A stretch of 64,000 nucleotides of DNA from Pseudomonas sp. LS44 (lineage in GTDB: Bacteria > Pseudomonadota > Gammaproteobacteria > Pseudomonadales > Pseudomonadaceae): contig NZ_CP102830.1 in NCBI RefSeq assembly GCF_024730785.1, positions 310,001-374,000 of the forward strand, written 5' to 3'. Positions within the stretch are counted from its first letter, which is position 1. Each line of letters starts with the position of its first letter. Of this stretch, positions 34,654 through 46,400 are shown piece after piece. Under the pieces are notes generated by a model. That model worked only from the letters and a program-made list of their open reading frames with translations. It ran no database searches and had not been told where the DNA came from. The position numbers and the translations under genes were made by a program.

Positions 34654-34761
34654 CGCGGAGCGGGCCGGTTCAAGTTGTCGCGCAGTCTGCCCAGCGCCTG
34701 GCGAAAAGTCTATGAAGCACTGCGCGGCTTGAGCAGTCGGCCGCTGTTCGCCGTGCGCGTC

Positions 34762-35715
34762 TCAGCGCTGGGTCAATTTGCTCGCGATCGCATCCATCAA
34801 GTGCTCGCCGATGCGCGTGTCAAACGCGTTGTCGATCTCGCGAATGCAGGTTGGGCTGGTGACGTTGATTTCGGTCAGATGCTCGCCAATCACATCCAGG
34901 CCGACGAATAGCAGCCCTTTCTCGCGCAGCGTCGGGCCGACCTCGGCGGCGATCCAGCGGTCGCGCTCGGTCAATGGTCGCGCTTCGCCGCGCCCGCCGG
35001 CGGCCAGGTTGCCGCGCGTTTCACCGGCGGCCGGAATACGCGCCAGACAGTACGGCACCGGCTCGCCGTCGATCATCAGAATGCGCTTGTCGCCGTCCTT
35101 GATCGCCGGCAGATACGCCTGCGCCATGATCTGCTGGGTGCCGTGCAGGGTCAGCGTCTCGAGAATGACCGAGAGATTGGGGTCATCCTCGCGATGCCGA
35201 AAAATCGAAGAACCGCCCATGCCATCCAGGGGTTTGAGAATGATGTCACGATGCTGATCGGCAAACTCGCGCAGAATGTCGGGTCGGCGGCTGACCACTG
35301 TGGCTGGGGTGCAATGGGGGAACAGCGTGGCGAACAACTTTTCGTTGCAGTCACGCAGGCTTTGCGGGCGATTGACTACCAAGACGCCCGCGCGCTCGGC
35401 CTGTTCCAGCAAGTAAGTGGAATAGACAAACTCCATATCGAACGGCGGATCCTTACGCATCAGGATCACGTCCAGTTCGCTGAGGGCAATGTCGCTTTCC
35501 TCGCCTAGCTCGAACCAATGCTGCGGATCGGCGAATACCTTGAGCGGGCGAATGCGTGCACGTGCCTCGCCAGCCGCCTGGTAAAGATCCTGTTGTTCCA
35601 TATAGAACAGCGGCCAGCCACGAGCCTGGGCAGCGAGGAGCATGGCCAGCGAGCTGTCTTTTTTGAAAGAGATGCGCGCAATGGGGTCCATGACTATGCC
35701 AAGGCGAACGCTCAT
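34762..35715 (-). CDS. gshB: Glutathione synthetase
   Basis: Joins gamma-glutamylcysteine and glycine with ATP. The start at 35715 (MSVRLGIVMDPIARIS) gives 317 residues, matching the family. ATP-grasp motifs: VVNRPQSLRDCNEKLFA, ILKPLDGMGGSSIFR (the glycine-rich lid) and EINVTSPTCIREID (metal ligands). It is divergent from pilG across a 248-bp intergenic region and heads a minus-strand run through tonB, yqgE, ruvX and the pyr genes. Confidence 0.97.
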   Translation of the reverse strand: MSVRLGIVMDPIARISFKKDSSLAMLLAAQARGWPLFYMEQQDLYQAAGEARARIRPLKVFADPQHWFELGEESDIALSELDVILMRKDPPFDMEFVYSTYLLEQAERAGVLVVNRPQSLRDCNEKLFATLFPHCTPATVVSRRPDILREFADQHRDIILKPLDGMGGSSIFRHREDDPNLSVILETLTLHGTQQIMAQAYLPAIKDGDKRILMIDGEPVPYCLARIPAAGETRGNLAAGGRGEARPLTERDRWIAAEVGPTLREKGLLFVGLDVIGEHLTEINVTSPTCIREIDNAFDTRIGEHLMDAIASKLTQR

Positions 35716-35963
35716 GTGGGTAATCCTCCGCAACGGATTAAAGCGGCAGCATCGGGCTGCCGAGACAAGATAAAGAGTTGGTCAGGGTGGCGCTCGAGCG
35801 GCCCCCGGTCAAGGGAAAGCGAGGCTTTCCGGGGCTTATAGCGTGCATCAGGAGACTGTGTTAAAAAGACCCGACGGTTGGGTTTCAGCCCGTCGGTGAC
35901 AGGGCCCAGGCGCACTGATATAACGCAAAAATAACAATTCACCGAGGCGATGGTAGGGCAAAC
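35716..35963. promoter_or_regulatory. Divergent promoter region between gshB and pilG
   Basis: 248 bp with an AT-rich segment before pilG (ATATAACGCAAAAATAACAA near 35919-35938) and a CCGACGG/CCGTCGG inverted repeat (35871-35877 and 35890-35896). The repeat lacks a T tract, so an operator or leader hairpin is as likely as a terminator. No regulator can be assigned. Confidence 0.4.
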
Positions 35964-36371
35964 ATGGAACAGCATTCCGAAGGTTTGAGGGTCATGGTGA
36001 TCGACGATTCAAAGACGATTCGTCGCACTGCTGAGACTCTGCTCAAGAAAGTGGGGTGTGACGTTATCACTGCGGTCGACGGCTTCGATGCCCTGGCCAA
36101 GATTGCCGATACCCACCCCAGTATCATTTTCGTCGACATCATGATGCCGCGGCTCGACGGTTATCAGACCTGCGCGTTGATCAAAAATAACAGCGCATTC
36201 AAAGGTACGCCGGTGATCATGCTGTCCTCCAAGGACGGCCTGTTCGACAAGGCTAAGGGCCGTATCGTCGGCTCCGATCAGTACCTCACCAAACCTTTTA
36301 GTAAGGAAGAGCTGCTGGGTGCAATAAAAGCCCACGTGCCGGAGTTCGTTCCGGTAGAACAAGCTTCCTGA
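35964..36371 (+). CDS. pilG: Twitching motility response regulator PilG
   Basis: The 135-residue single-domain CheY-like protein is phosphorylated by ChpA and promotes pilus extension. The acidic pair is in VMVIDDSKTIRRTA, the phospho-acceptor Asp in IIFVDIMMPRLDGYQ, and the Thr/Lys pair in VIMLSSKDG and LTKPFSKEEL. It is first in the pilGHIJK-chpABC operon, with its own promoter region opposite gshB. Confidence 0.97.
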   Translation: MEQHSEGLRVMVIDDSKTIRRTAETLLKKVGCDVITAVDGFDALAKIADTHPSIIFVDIMMPRLDGYQTCALIKNNSAFKGTPVIMLSSKDGLFDKAKGRIVGSDQYLTKPFSKEELLGAIKAHVPEFVPVEQAS

Positions 36372-36413
36372 TTAAGGCCGCTCGGCCGCTGATGCCTTTG
36401 TATGGGGAAGACC

Positions 36414-36779
36414 ATGGCTCGAATTCTGATTGTGGATGACTCACCAACCGAGATGTACAAGCTGACCGCGATGCTCGAGAAGCATGGTCATCAGGTACTC
36501 AAAGCTGAGAACGGTGCCGATGGCGTCGCCCTGGCGCGTCAGGAAAAGCCCGACGCGGTGCTGATGGATATCGTCATGCCGGGTCTGAATGGCTTTCAGG
36601 CAACCCGGCAATTGACCAAGGACAGCGAAACCGGGCATATCCCGGTAATCATCGTCACCACCAAGGATCAGGAGACCGACAAGGTCTGGGGCAAGCGTCA
36701 AGGCGCACGCGACTATCTGACCAAGCCAGTGGACGAAGAAACCTTGCTCAAAACGCTTAATGCAGTATTGGTCGGCTAA
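36414..36779 (+). CDS. pilH: Twitching motility response regulator PilH
   Basis: The 121-residue CheY-like protein starts at ATG 36414 (MARILIVDDSPTEMYKL). The phospho-acceptor Asp is in AVLMDIVMPGLNGFQ; IIVTTKDQETDKVWGKRQG and YLTKPVDEETL complete the switch region. PilH acts opposite to PilG, acting in retraction control or as a phosphate sink. It lies 42 bp after pilG. Confidence 0.97.
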   Translation: MARILIVDDSPTEMYKLTAMLEKHGHQVLKAENGADGVALARQEKPDAVLMDIVMPGLNGFQATRQLTKDSETGHIPVIIVTTKDQETDKVWGKRQGARDYLTKPVDEETLLKTLNAVLVG

Positions 36780-36823
36780 AAGCCCGCCAGTCCGTTGCTA
36801 AAACAATAAGAAGGCCCGGCCGC

Positions 36824-37360
36824 ATGGCGGACGCACAAACTCCATTCCAGCTTCTCTTCGAAATCGACCAGCGTTGCCGGCTGATGGCGGCAGGCTTGCC
36901 GTCGCAACAGGCGGCGATACAGACTTGGAGCGGTATCGGCTTTCGCATGGGCGAGCAGTTGTTCGTCGCGCCTATGGGCGAGATTGGCGAAGTCCTGCAT
37001 GAGCCGCGGTTTACGCTGTTACCTGGAGTGAAAAGCTGGGTCAAGGGCGTCGCCAATGTGCGCGGCCGGTTGTTGCCGGTCATGGATTTGTGCGGCTTCT
37101 TCGGCCATGACCTGTCGCCGTTGCGTAAGCAGCGCCGGGTATTGGTGGTTGATCATCAGGAAGTCTTCGCCGGGCTGACAGTCGACGAAGTGTTCGGCAT
37201 GCAGCATTTTCCGGTGGATAACTTCTCCGAGCAGCTGCCGCCGCTTGACGCGTCAATTCAGCCCTTTATCTATGGTGTGTTCCAGCGCGAGCAGTCCTGG
37301 TTGGTGTTCAGTCCACATGCGCTGGCTCAGCACGCTGGTTTTCTCGACGTCGCGATCTGA
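36824..37360 (+). CDS. pilI: CheW-like adaptor PilI
   Basis: The 178-residue CheW-domain protein links the receptor PilJ to the kinase ChpA. Key segments are FVAPMGEIGEVLHEPRFTLL, WVKGVANVRGRLLPVMDL (the conserved NxRGxxxPVxDL motif) and the C-terminal IQPFIYGVFQ. It precedes pilJ in the operon. Confidence 0.96.
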   Translation: MADAQTPFQLLFEIDQRCRLMAAGLPSQQAAIQTWSGIGFRMGEQLFVAPMGEIGEVLHEPRFTLLPGVKSWVKGVANVRGRLLPVMDLCGFFGHDLSPLRKQRRVLVVDHQEVFAGLTVDEVFGMQHFPVDNFSEQLPPLDASIQPFIYGVFQREQSWLVFSPHALAQHAGFLDVAI

Positions 37361-37452
37361 AAAATTTCTGGTGAGGTCGGCGCTGCCGGCCTTTTTAGCG
37401 TTACTTGGAATATTGGAATAGTAGTGCGGTTGGTCCAGGCGGGGGGCCGATA

Positions 37453-39501
37453 ATGAAAAAACTCAATACAGGCAATCTTTTGGCAGGTATGCGCAGCAGC
37501 ACGCTGATCGCAGGACTTTTCATCGTCCTGATCGTATCGATCGTGTTGTTGTTCGCCAACTTCGCCTACCTCAACACGCAATCGAACTACGACAAGGAAT
37601 ACATCAGCCATTCCGGTGAGCTGCGTGTTCTTTCTCAGCGAATTGCGAAGAACGCCACCGAGGCAGCGGCCGGTAAGGTCGAGGCTTTCGCCTTGCTCAA
37701 AGATGCGCGCAACGACTTCGAGAAGCGTTGGAATATCCTGGTTGGCGGCGACGAGTCCACTGGCTTGCCGTCTGCCCCGGAGGCTGTGCAAGCCGAAATG
37801 GCCGCGGTGCAGCAAGAGTGGGATAGCCTGCGGAAAAACTCCGATGCCATTCTGGCCAGCGAGCAGACGGTGTTGTCCTTGCACCAGGTAGCGGCAACTT
37901 TGGCGGAAACCATTCCGCAGCTGCAGGTCGAGTACGAAGAAGTGGTCGAGATTTTGCTCGCCAGCGGCGCGCCGGCCGACCAGGTCTCCGTGGCCCAGCG
38001 CCAATCGTTGCTGGCTGAGCGGATTCTCGGCTCGGTGAACAAAGTGCTGGCCGGTGACGCCGATTCGGTGCAGGCCGCTGACATGTTCGGTCGTGACGCC
38101 AGCCTCTTTGGTCGCGTGCTCAAAGCGATGATCGAAGGCAACTCGGCGATGAAAATCACCAAGGTAACCGACAGCGAAGCGCTGGAGCGGCTCGGCGAGA
38201 TTGCCGAGCTGTTCGAGTTCGTATCCGGCTCGGTAGACGAAATTCTTGAGACCTCACCGGAGCTATTCCAGGTCCGCGAATCTGCCAACACCATCTTTAC
38301 CGGCTCGCAAACCCTGCTGGAAAAAGCCTCGAGCTTGGCCGATGGCTTCGAGCGCTTGGCCGGTGGGCGTTATGTGAACACTTTGATCGGTTACGTGCTA
38401 GGTGCGCTGGCGTTGGCGTCGATCATCTTGATCGGTCTGGTAATGGTGCAAAGCACTCGTTCGCGATTGGCGGCAACCGCCGAGAAGAACGAGCGTAACC
38501 AGGCGGCTATTTTGCGACTGCTCGACGAAATTGCCGACCTCGCCGATGGTGACTTGACCGTAGCCGCGACGGTGACCGAAGACTTTACCGGCGCGATTGC
38601 CGACTCGATCAACTACTCGATCGACCAGCTGCGTGATCTGGTACTGACGATTAACCAAACTGCCGTTCAGGTGGCCGCCGCCGCCCAGGAAACCCAGGCT
38701 ACGGCGATGCATCTGGCCGAAGCCTCCGAGCACCAGGCGCAGGAAATCGCCGGGGCTTCTGCGGCCATCAACGAAATGGCCGTGTCGATTGACCAGGTCT
38801 CGGCGAACGCCTCGGAATCGTCCGCGGTAGCCGAGCGCTCCGTAGCTATCGCCAACAAAGGCAACGAGGTGGTGCACAACACCATCACCGGCATGGACAA
38901 CATCCGTGAGCAGATCCAGGACACCTCGAAGCGAATCAAGCGCCTCGGTGAATCGTCCCAGGAGATTGGTGACATCGTCAGCCTGATTAACGACATCGCC
39001 GACCAGACCAACATCCTCGCCTTGAACGCTGCGATTCAGGCATCCATGGCCGGTGACGCGGGCCGCGGCTTCGCCGTGGTAGCGGACGAAGTGCAGCGTC
39101 TTGCGGAGCGTTCCTCAGCGGCCACCAAGCAGATTGAGGCACTGGTTAAAACCATTCAGACCGACACCAACGAAGCGGTCATCTCGATGGAGCAAACCAC
39201 CTCTGAAGTTGTTCGCGGTGCGCGCTTGGCGCAGGACGCCGGGGTGTCCCTGGAAGAGATCGAAAAAGTATCCAAGACCCTCGCGGCGTTGATTCAGAAC
39301 ATTTCCAACGCTGCCCGCCAGCAGGCCTCTTCGGCCGGTCATATTTCCAACACCATGAACGTGATCCAAGAAATCACCTCGCAAACCTCCTCGGGTACCA
39401 CCGCTACCGCCAAGAGCATCGGTAACCTGGCGAAAATGGCCAGCGAAATGCGTCGTTCGGTGTCCGGCTTTACCCTGCCAGAAGCCACGGAAGAGGCCTG
39501 A
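37453..39501 (+). CDS. pilJ: Type IV pilus methyl-accepting chemoreceptor PilJ
   Basis: PilJ senses pilus or surface-related cues at the cell poles. The start at 37453 ([16 protein letters not shown]) gives 682 residues. One transmembrane helix lies near 16-38 and a second near 306-330, with a helical periplasmic domain of two PilJ modules between them. A HAMP-like region is followed by the cytoplasmic signalling hairpin [20 protein letters not shown], with [19 protein letters not shown] following. The [10 protein letters not shown] tip is characteristic of PilJ rather than of canonical chemoreceptors. Confidence 0.97.
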   Translation: MKKLNTGNLLAGMRSSTLIAGLFIVLIVSIVLLFANFAYLNTQSNYDKEYISHSGELRVLSQRIAKNATEAAAGKVEAFALLKDARNDFEKRWNILVGGDESTGLPSAPEAVQAEMAAVQQEWDSLRKNSDAILASEQTVLSLHQVAATLAETIPQLQVEYEEVVEILLASGAPADQVSVAQRQSLLAERILGSVNKVLAGDADSVQAADMFGRDASLFGRVLKAMIEGNSAMKITKVTDSEALERLGEIAELFEFVSGSVDEILETSPELFQVRESANTIFTGSQTLLEKASSLADGFERLAGGRYVNTLIGYVLGALALASIILIGLVMVQSTRSRLAATAEKNERNQAAILRLLDEIADLADGDLTVAATVTEDFTGAIADSINYSIDQLRDLVLTINQTAVQVAAAAQETQATAMHLAEASEHQAQEIAGASAAINEMAVSIDQVSANASESSAVAERSVAIANKGNEVVHNTITGMDNIREQIQDTSKRIKRLGESSQEIGDIVSLINDIADQTNILALNAAIQASMAGDAGRGFAVVADEVQRLAERSSAATKQIEALVKTIQTDTNEAVISMEQTTSEVVRGARLAQDAGVSLEEIEKVSKTLAALIQNISNAARQQASSAGHISNTMNVIQEITSQTSSGTTATAKSIGNLAKMASEMRRSVSGFTLPEATEEA

Positions 39502-39540
39502 GCATAGGAGCGCGGCGGCTTCGGCCGCTGCTTAACGGCC

Positions 39541-40425
39541 ATGAGCGAGGGCGAGGGGCACGGCATGCAGCCAGGCGTAGTCTGGGCCTTGAAGCCGCTG
39601 GCCGACATATCGGCGGCGGACTTCCATGATTGGCGGACATTGCTCGAAGAGCGCACCGGGGTAGTGATCAGTGAGCAGCGGCGGGCATTTCTGCAAACCA
39701 ATTTAAGTGCGCGGATGCGCGAGCTCGGGGTCGATGACTATGCCAGCTACTACCGTCAAGTCACTGATGGCCCGCGCGGCGCAGTGGAGTGGTCGACGCT
39801 GCTGGATCGGCTGACCGTCCAGGAGACCCGATTTTTTCGCCATCCGCCGTCTTTCGCCTTACTTGAGCAGCATCTGCTACAGCGCCTAGAGCGTTCGGCC
39901 GATCAGCCGTTGGCACTATGGAGTGTCGGCTGCTCGAGTGGCGAAGAGGCCTATTCGCTGGCGATCAGTGTGGCCGAGGCGCTACGGGGGGCGGAAAGTT
40001 TGGCGCAATATGGCGTCACCGCTACCGATATCAGCCTCAGTGCCTTGAGCAAAGCGCGGGAAGGCATATATGGCGCGCGGCGCCTCGAGTCACTGGATAG
40101 CGACTTGAGTGCGCGTTATTTTCAGACCCAGAACGATGGGCGTTCCAAAGTTATTCCGAGTCTGGCGGCGCGTGTCTGCTGCGCCCGGCTCAATGTGCTG
40201 GAGTTGGCTAAGGCGCCGCTGTCCGGCATGGATGTCATCTTCTGTCAGAACTTGCTGATTTATTTCCGTCGTTGGCGCCGCCGCGAAATCCTCAACCGCC
40301 TGGCTGAACGCCTGGCGCCGGGAGGATTGCTGGTCATCGGGGTCGGGGAAGTGGTCGGTTGGCAGCATCCGGACTTAGTGCCGGTGGCCGACGAGCGAGT
40401 TCTGGCTTTTACCCGGAAGGGGTAA
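39541..40425 (+). CDS. pilK: CheR-type chemoreceptor methyltransferase PilK
   Basis: The 294-residue SAM-dependent methyltransferase methylates glutamates on PilJ. The N-terminal CheR helical domain includes LTVQETRFFRHP, and the SAM motif is LWSVGCSSGEEAYSLAI. The ATDIS and MDVIFCQNLLIYF motifs are conserved, followed by LAERLAPGGLLVIGVGE. ATG 39541 and an ATG at 39565 are both possible; the first gives the usual length. Confidence 0.95.
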   Translation: MSEGEGHGMQPGVVWALKPLADISAADFHDWRTLLEERTGVVISEQRRAFLQTNLSARMRELGVDDYASYYRQVTDGPRGAVEWSTLLDRLTVQETRFFRHPPSFALLEQHLLQRLERSADQPLALWSVGCSSGEEAYSLAISVAEALRGAESLAQYGVTATDISLSALSKAREGIYGARRLESLDSDLSARYFQTQNDGRSKVIPSLAARVCCARLNVLELAKAPLSGMDVIFCQNLLIYFRRWRRREILNRLAERLAPGGLLVIGVGEVVGWQHPDLVPVADERVLAFTRKG

Positions 40426-40449
40426 CACAAGGTTATGAGCGGAGTGGCT

Positions 40450-43400
40450 ATGGGTGATCGGCACGATTATGTCGCCCTGGAATGGGTCAAGGGCGAGATC
40501 GCAGAAACGCTGAAACAGGCGCGGCAAGCTCTCGAGGCGTTCGTCGAGAATCCGCAGGATTCGACGCGCATGCGTTTCTGTCTGACCTATGCACATCAGG
40601 TCCACGGCACGTTGCAGATGGTCGAGTTCTTTGGCGCTGCGTTGCTCGCTGAAGAAATGGAACATCTGGCCCAGGCGCTGATGGAAGACCGCGTCAGTAA
40701 TCAGGGCGAAGCGCTGGAAGTGCTGATGCAGGCAATTCTGCAATTGCCCGCCTATCTCGAGCGCATTCAGGCCGCCCGTCGCGACCTGCCGCTGGTGATC
40801 TTGCCGCTGCTCAATGATCTGCGCGCCGCGCGCGGCGAAAACCTGCTATCAGAAACCAGTCTGTTCGCTCCGGATATTGCGGCACCGCTACCGCAGCTCT
40901 CACATGAATCGCTGGCACAGTTGCGCACGGCCGAATTGCCGGTGCTGCTGCGCAAATTGCGGCAGATGCTGCAGATGGCCCTGGTTGGAGTGATTCGCAA
41001 CCACGATTTGGCGACCAACCTAGGCTATATGGCCAGGGTCTTTGCCCGTCTTGAAGTGCTGTGCAAGGACGCCCCGCTCGGCCCGTTATGGGCTATTGCC
41101 TCGGGCATGGTCGAAGGCCTGGCCAATGGCAGTGTGGTCAATGGCGCATCGGTGCGCACCTTGCTGCGCCAAGTCGACAAACAACTCAAGCGTGTGGTTG
41201 ACGTGGGTGCCGACGGCATCAACCAGGCTGCTCCCGATGAGCTGATCAAGAACCTGTTGTTCTACGTGGCCAAGGCCTCGGCCGAGTCGCCACGCATCCG
41301 CTCGCTCAAGGAACAGTACCGCCTCGACGAAGCCCTGCTGGATAGCGCCGAAGTCGATGAGGAGCGGGCCCGTCTGGCCGGCCCGGATCGCGACGCGATG
41401 CGTTCGGTGGTCGATGCGCTGTGCGAGGAGCTGGTACGAGTCAAGGACAGCCTTGATCTGTTCGTGCGCAGCGACCGCCAGCGCGTCACCGAGTTGGACG
41501 GCCTGCACGCACCGCTCAAGCAGATCGCCGACACCTTGGCGGTGCTGGGTTTTGGTCAGCCGCGCAAAGTCATTCTTGATCAGCTCGACGTGGTGCAGGC
41601 GCTGTCGCTCGGCCAGCGTGAGCCAAGCGACGGCGTCTTGATGGATGTTGCCGGTGCGCTGCTGTACGTGGAGGCGACTCTGGCGGGAATGGTCGGTCCG
41701 GCGGACGATAGCCGCCGCGAAGAAAGCCACCTGCCAACTACCGATGTGGCGCAAATCCACCAGCTGGTCATCAAGGAAGCGCGTAACGGTCTGGAACAGG
41801 CCAAGGACGCGATCATCGAATTCATCGCTTCACAGTGGAACCATGAGCACCTGGCTCGCGTCCCGGATCTGCTGACCCAGGTGCGTGGCGGCCTGGCGAT
41901 GATTCCGCTGAACCGTGCGGCGCAGTTGCTGAACGCCTGCAATCGCTATATCCAGGAGCAACTGCTGGCACGCAAGGCGGTGCCGAACTGGCACAACCTA
42001 GATACCCTCGCCGATGCCATTACCAGCGTCGAGTATTACCTCGAGCGTCTCAGCGAAGACCACGCCAGCCAAGGCGATCTAATTCTCGACGTCGCCGAGG
42101 AAAGCCTCGACAGCCTCGGCTATCCGCTCAAGGAAAAGCCCTCGATCCTCGACCGCATCGAGCCGCCCGCTGCTGTACAGCGCGCCCCGCTGGCTGACCC
42201 GCTGCACGACATTGAAGTCCTCAGCGACGAACTGGAGCCGAACGCCGATAAGCAGTTCGCCGCGCAGCCCAATGAGCCTCAAGAGGCCGCTGCGGAATTC
42301 GAGTTCGATGTCGATTTCGGCGCACTGCCGGAGTTGAATGAGAGCCCGAGCGACCTGCTGCATGACATCGAAGTACTGAGCGACGAGCCGGAGTCGAACA
42401 CCAATAGCCCGTTTGCTGCGCCCCTCGATGGGCCGCAAGAGGCCGCCATGGAATTCGACCTCGACGTCGATTTTGGCGAACTACCGACACTGAGCGAGAG
42501 CCCTGGCGAAGCGCTGCAATCGCTCAGCGAGGCGCCGTCGCTTGAGCAGAGCGGGCAGCTGGACGATGCGGATGAATTAATCAAGTTTCAACTGGATACT
42601 CCGGCATTAGCTGCTGACGAGCCACTGGTTGTGGGCGCGCTGGAGGTGGCGCCGCAAGCTGTCAAGGGGGCTCCGGAGTCTGACGACGAATTTGAGTTCG
42701 AGCTGGATTGGAATGCTAGTGAACCTGCGCCGCTCGGCGAGATTTTCCTCGAGCAACCTCTGCAGGACGAATGGCAAGCGCTTGACGCCGCCAGCGATTT
42801 CGAGCTGAACGAGCTGAGCCTCAATCCTGAAGAGTCGGGTTCGATCTGGGACGACGTCGACCTGAGCGAGATGGATCTGCCGGAAGTCGATTTGCCCAGC
42901 GCGCCGAGTGCCGTCGCGTCGATCGAACCGCAGGCCAAACCGCTGTCGGTAGCAGACGTCATGGCTGCCCCGGTGCAAGCCATCAACCCGCCTGCCCAGG
43001 ATGTGCCGCCGAGCCTGCTGCCGCCACCGGCGGACGAAGAGCCGGTCGACGATGAACTGCAGGAAGTGTTTATCGAAGAAGTCGGCGAGGTGCTGGACAC
43101 CCTGGGTGAATATCTGCCGCGCTGGCAGGCCGAACGCGATGACAAGAATGCCCTGACCGAAGTGCGGCGCGCCTTCCATACCCTTAAAGGCAGCGGGCGA
43201 ATGGTCCGCGCGTTGATTATCGGCGAGCTCGCTTGGTCGATCGAGAATCTGCTTAACCGCGTGCTGGAGCGCAGCATCGAGGCCGGTGATGAGTTGTTCC
43301 AGCTGATTGGCCAGGTAATCGATTTGATGCCCTCGCTGGTCGACGAATTCGCCGCCAAGGCCCAGCGCCAGCGTGACGATGTTGATCAGTTGGCGGCCAA

Positions 43401-46400
43401 CGCCTATGTGCTGGCGAAGGGTGAGAGCCTGGCTAAGCGCGAAACCACGTTGACTACCGAGCCAGACGCCAGCGCTGAAGACGCCAGTATTAAAGTGGAG
43501 CTGCCGGCTGTCCCCTACGCCGACGACGCGGAAGAGGCCCTCGATCCGCAATTGATCGAGATTTTCCGCAACGAAGCGGAAACCCATCTGGATGCCTTGG
43601 TAGCGTTTCTGGCTGACTGCGCCCAAGAGCTGCCGCAGCCGGTGACCGATGATCTGCAGCGCGCCTTGCACACCCTCAAGGGCAGTGCCTCGATGGCCGG
43701 GATCCTGCCGATTGCCGAAATTGCTACCCCGCTGGAAAAACTGGTCAAGGAATACAAGGCCAATCTGCTGCCGATGGATCTTGCCGAGGCTGAACTGCTG
43801 CACGCCGCTGAGCAGTTGTTCCGCGTGGGCCTCGAGCAGCTGGAAAGCCGACCGTTGGCGCCAATCCCAGGCGCAGTCGAGTTCCTCGAACGCGCTCAGC
43901 AATTGCACCAAGACCGCCTGGAAGCCGCCGAAGCGCTGCGCCAGGGTCGGTCGAGCGAAAGCCGTGATCCGCAGCTGATCAGCATCTTCCTTGCCGAAGG
44001 CATGGATATTCTCCTGGACGCCGAGGATCTGCTGCGCCGTTGGCATGAGCACCCGTCCGAGCGCCAGGAACTCAGTGCCCTGCTGGAGGAACTGACCACG
44101 CTCGGGCGTGGCGCGGAAATGGCTGACTTGCCGCAGATCGACGAACTCTGCGAAGCCTTGCTGGACCTCTATGGTGCTGTCGAAGAAGGCCGACTGGCGG
44201 TGAGCGAACGCTTCTTCAGCGAGGCCGAAAGCGCCCATGAGGCGCTGATCGGCATGATGGATCAGGTCGCGGCCGGTTTGCAGGTCAGCGCTCAGCCGGA
44301 ACGGGTTGCCGCTCTGCGCACGCTGCTCGATGAAGCGCTGGACCCCAACAAACTCGGGCTGTTGTCGATCGATGACGACGGCGCCTTGCAGATTGTCGAG
44401 CTGGACGATGCCACTGCCGCGCTGGACATGTCGCAGTGGTTGGTAGACGAAGCAGCAGCCACGCCCCCGCTCATCGAACTGGACGAGCAGGATTGGGATG
44501 AGTCGGCATTCGCGCTCGACGAACCTGCGCCGTTGCCGCCTCAGAGCATCGATCCACTGGACGAGGAAATGGTGGCCATTTTCCTCGAAGAGGCAGTGGA
44601 TCTACTCGAGAGCGCCGGTCAGGCACTCGAACGCTGGCTGGTGGAGCCGGACAACCAGCTGGCCTTGTCATCGCTGCAGCGCGATCTGCACACCCTCAAA
44701 GGTGGTGCGCGGATGGCCGAGATCAGTCCGATCGGCGATCTCGCCCATGAGCTGGAGTCGCTTTACGAAGGTCTGGTAGACCGGCGTTTCAGCTATTCCC
44801 CAGCGCTGGCGATTCTTCTGCAACAGAGCCATGACCGGCTTGCCGTGCTGCTTGAGCAGTTGCAAGCCCAGCGTCCCCTGGATGAGCCGAGCGAGCTGGT
44901 GCAGGCCATGCGGGCGTTTCGTCAGGGTTTGAGCTCCAGCTTGCCGATCGCCGAGTTACCGGCTCAGTTCGAGGCCGAACTCGAGCTTGAAGCCGAGATG
45001 CCGGTCGCGTTGATCGAGGAGGAAATAGACGACGCCGACGTCGCCACCTTTTTCGACACGCTGGAAAGCCATGATGAGGGGGCTGCGCAAGCCATTACGC
45101 CGCTAGAGCAGTTCGTCGATAGCGAACCGGAAGTTGGCGAGTTGACTGCCAGTGTGTGGCTGGAGGATGCCGAAGTTCTCGCCGCTCCAGACGTCGAAGC
45201 AGTGCCCGAGCCGCTACCGGTCAGCCCGCCGCGAGCCGAGCCGGTGAGTCTGACGCCGCTGCAGGACGACCGCGATCCTGAACTGGTGGAAATCTTCCTG
45301 GAAGAAGGCTTCGACATCATCGACAGCTCCAGCGCCGCCCTGCAGCGCTGGATGGCCGACAGCGACAACACGCTGGAAGTCGAATCGCTGCAGCGCGATC
45401 TGCATACCCTCAAGGGTGGCGCACGGATGGCCGAGATCCGCGAGATCGGCGATCTTGCCCACGAACTGGAGTTTCTCTACGAGGATCTGGGCAACGGCCG
45501 GCTGCGCGCCAGCCCCGGCTTGTTCGAGTTGTTGCAGCGTTGCCAGGACGCGCTGGCCGGTATGCTCGAAGCCGTGCGTGCCCAGCGCGTGCCCAGCGAT
45601 GGCCAGGCGCTGATCCAGGCCATCCGGCATTTTCGCGCCAACCCGGCGGAGCAACTGCTGATTCCCGCCAGCGTGCATCTGCGCGCGGTCGCCGCTCAGG
45701 ACGATGAAGCGGAAGCCGATATCCTCGACATTTTTCTTGAGGAAGGCGACGAACTGCTGGAGGAAATGGAAGCGTCCATCGGCCGTTGGGAGGTTTCCCG
45801 CGACGATAGCGCCGCGATCGATGACATGTTGCGTGTGCTGCATACCCTCAAGGGCGGCGCGCGGTTGGCCGGGCAGAAACGTCTGGGCGATCTGACCCAT
45901 GATCTGGAACAGCACTTGAGCGAGGCCCAGCAACAAGGGGCGCCTTGGCCGGAAAGCCTGGTCCTCGACGTACAGAGTGGCTATGAAGGCTTGCAGCGCG
46001 AGCTCGACGCCCTGCGTCAGCGCCTGGACATCAGTAATCTGGCAGAGCTAGCGCCGACGCTGGAACCGGCTGGCGATCCAGTGGCAATCGACACTCCAGC
46101 TGCGCCGCCAGCCTTAGCGCCCGTGCCATCGGCGCTACCGCTGCGCGCCCTGACGACGCCGATCATCGCTGCCAGCCAAGTGCCGGTAACGAACAGTGCC
46201 GCCAAGGTTCTACCGTTCGTGCGACGCGCCCAGGAGGCAGCACAGGACGCGGCCGCCCGCCGCGCCCCGCAGGAACTGGTCAAAGTACCAGCGGATCTGC
46301 TCGAAGGCTTGGTCAACCTGGCTGGTGAGACCTCGATCTTCCGTGGTCGGGTCGAACAGCAGGTCAGCGATTTCGGCTTCACTCTCAGTGAAATGGAAGC

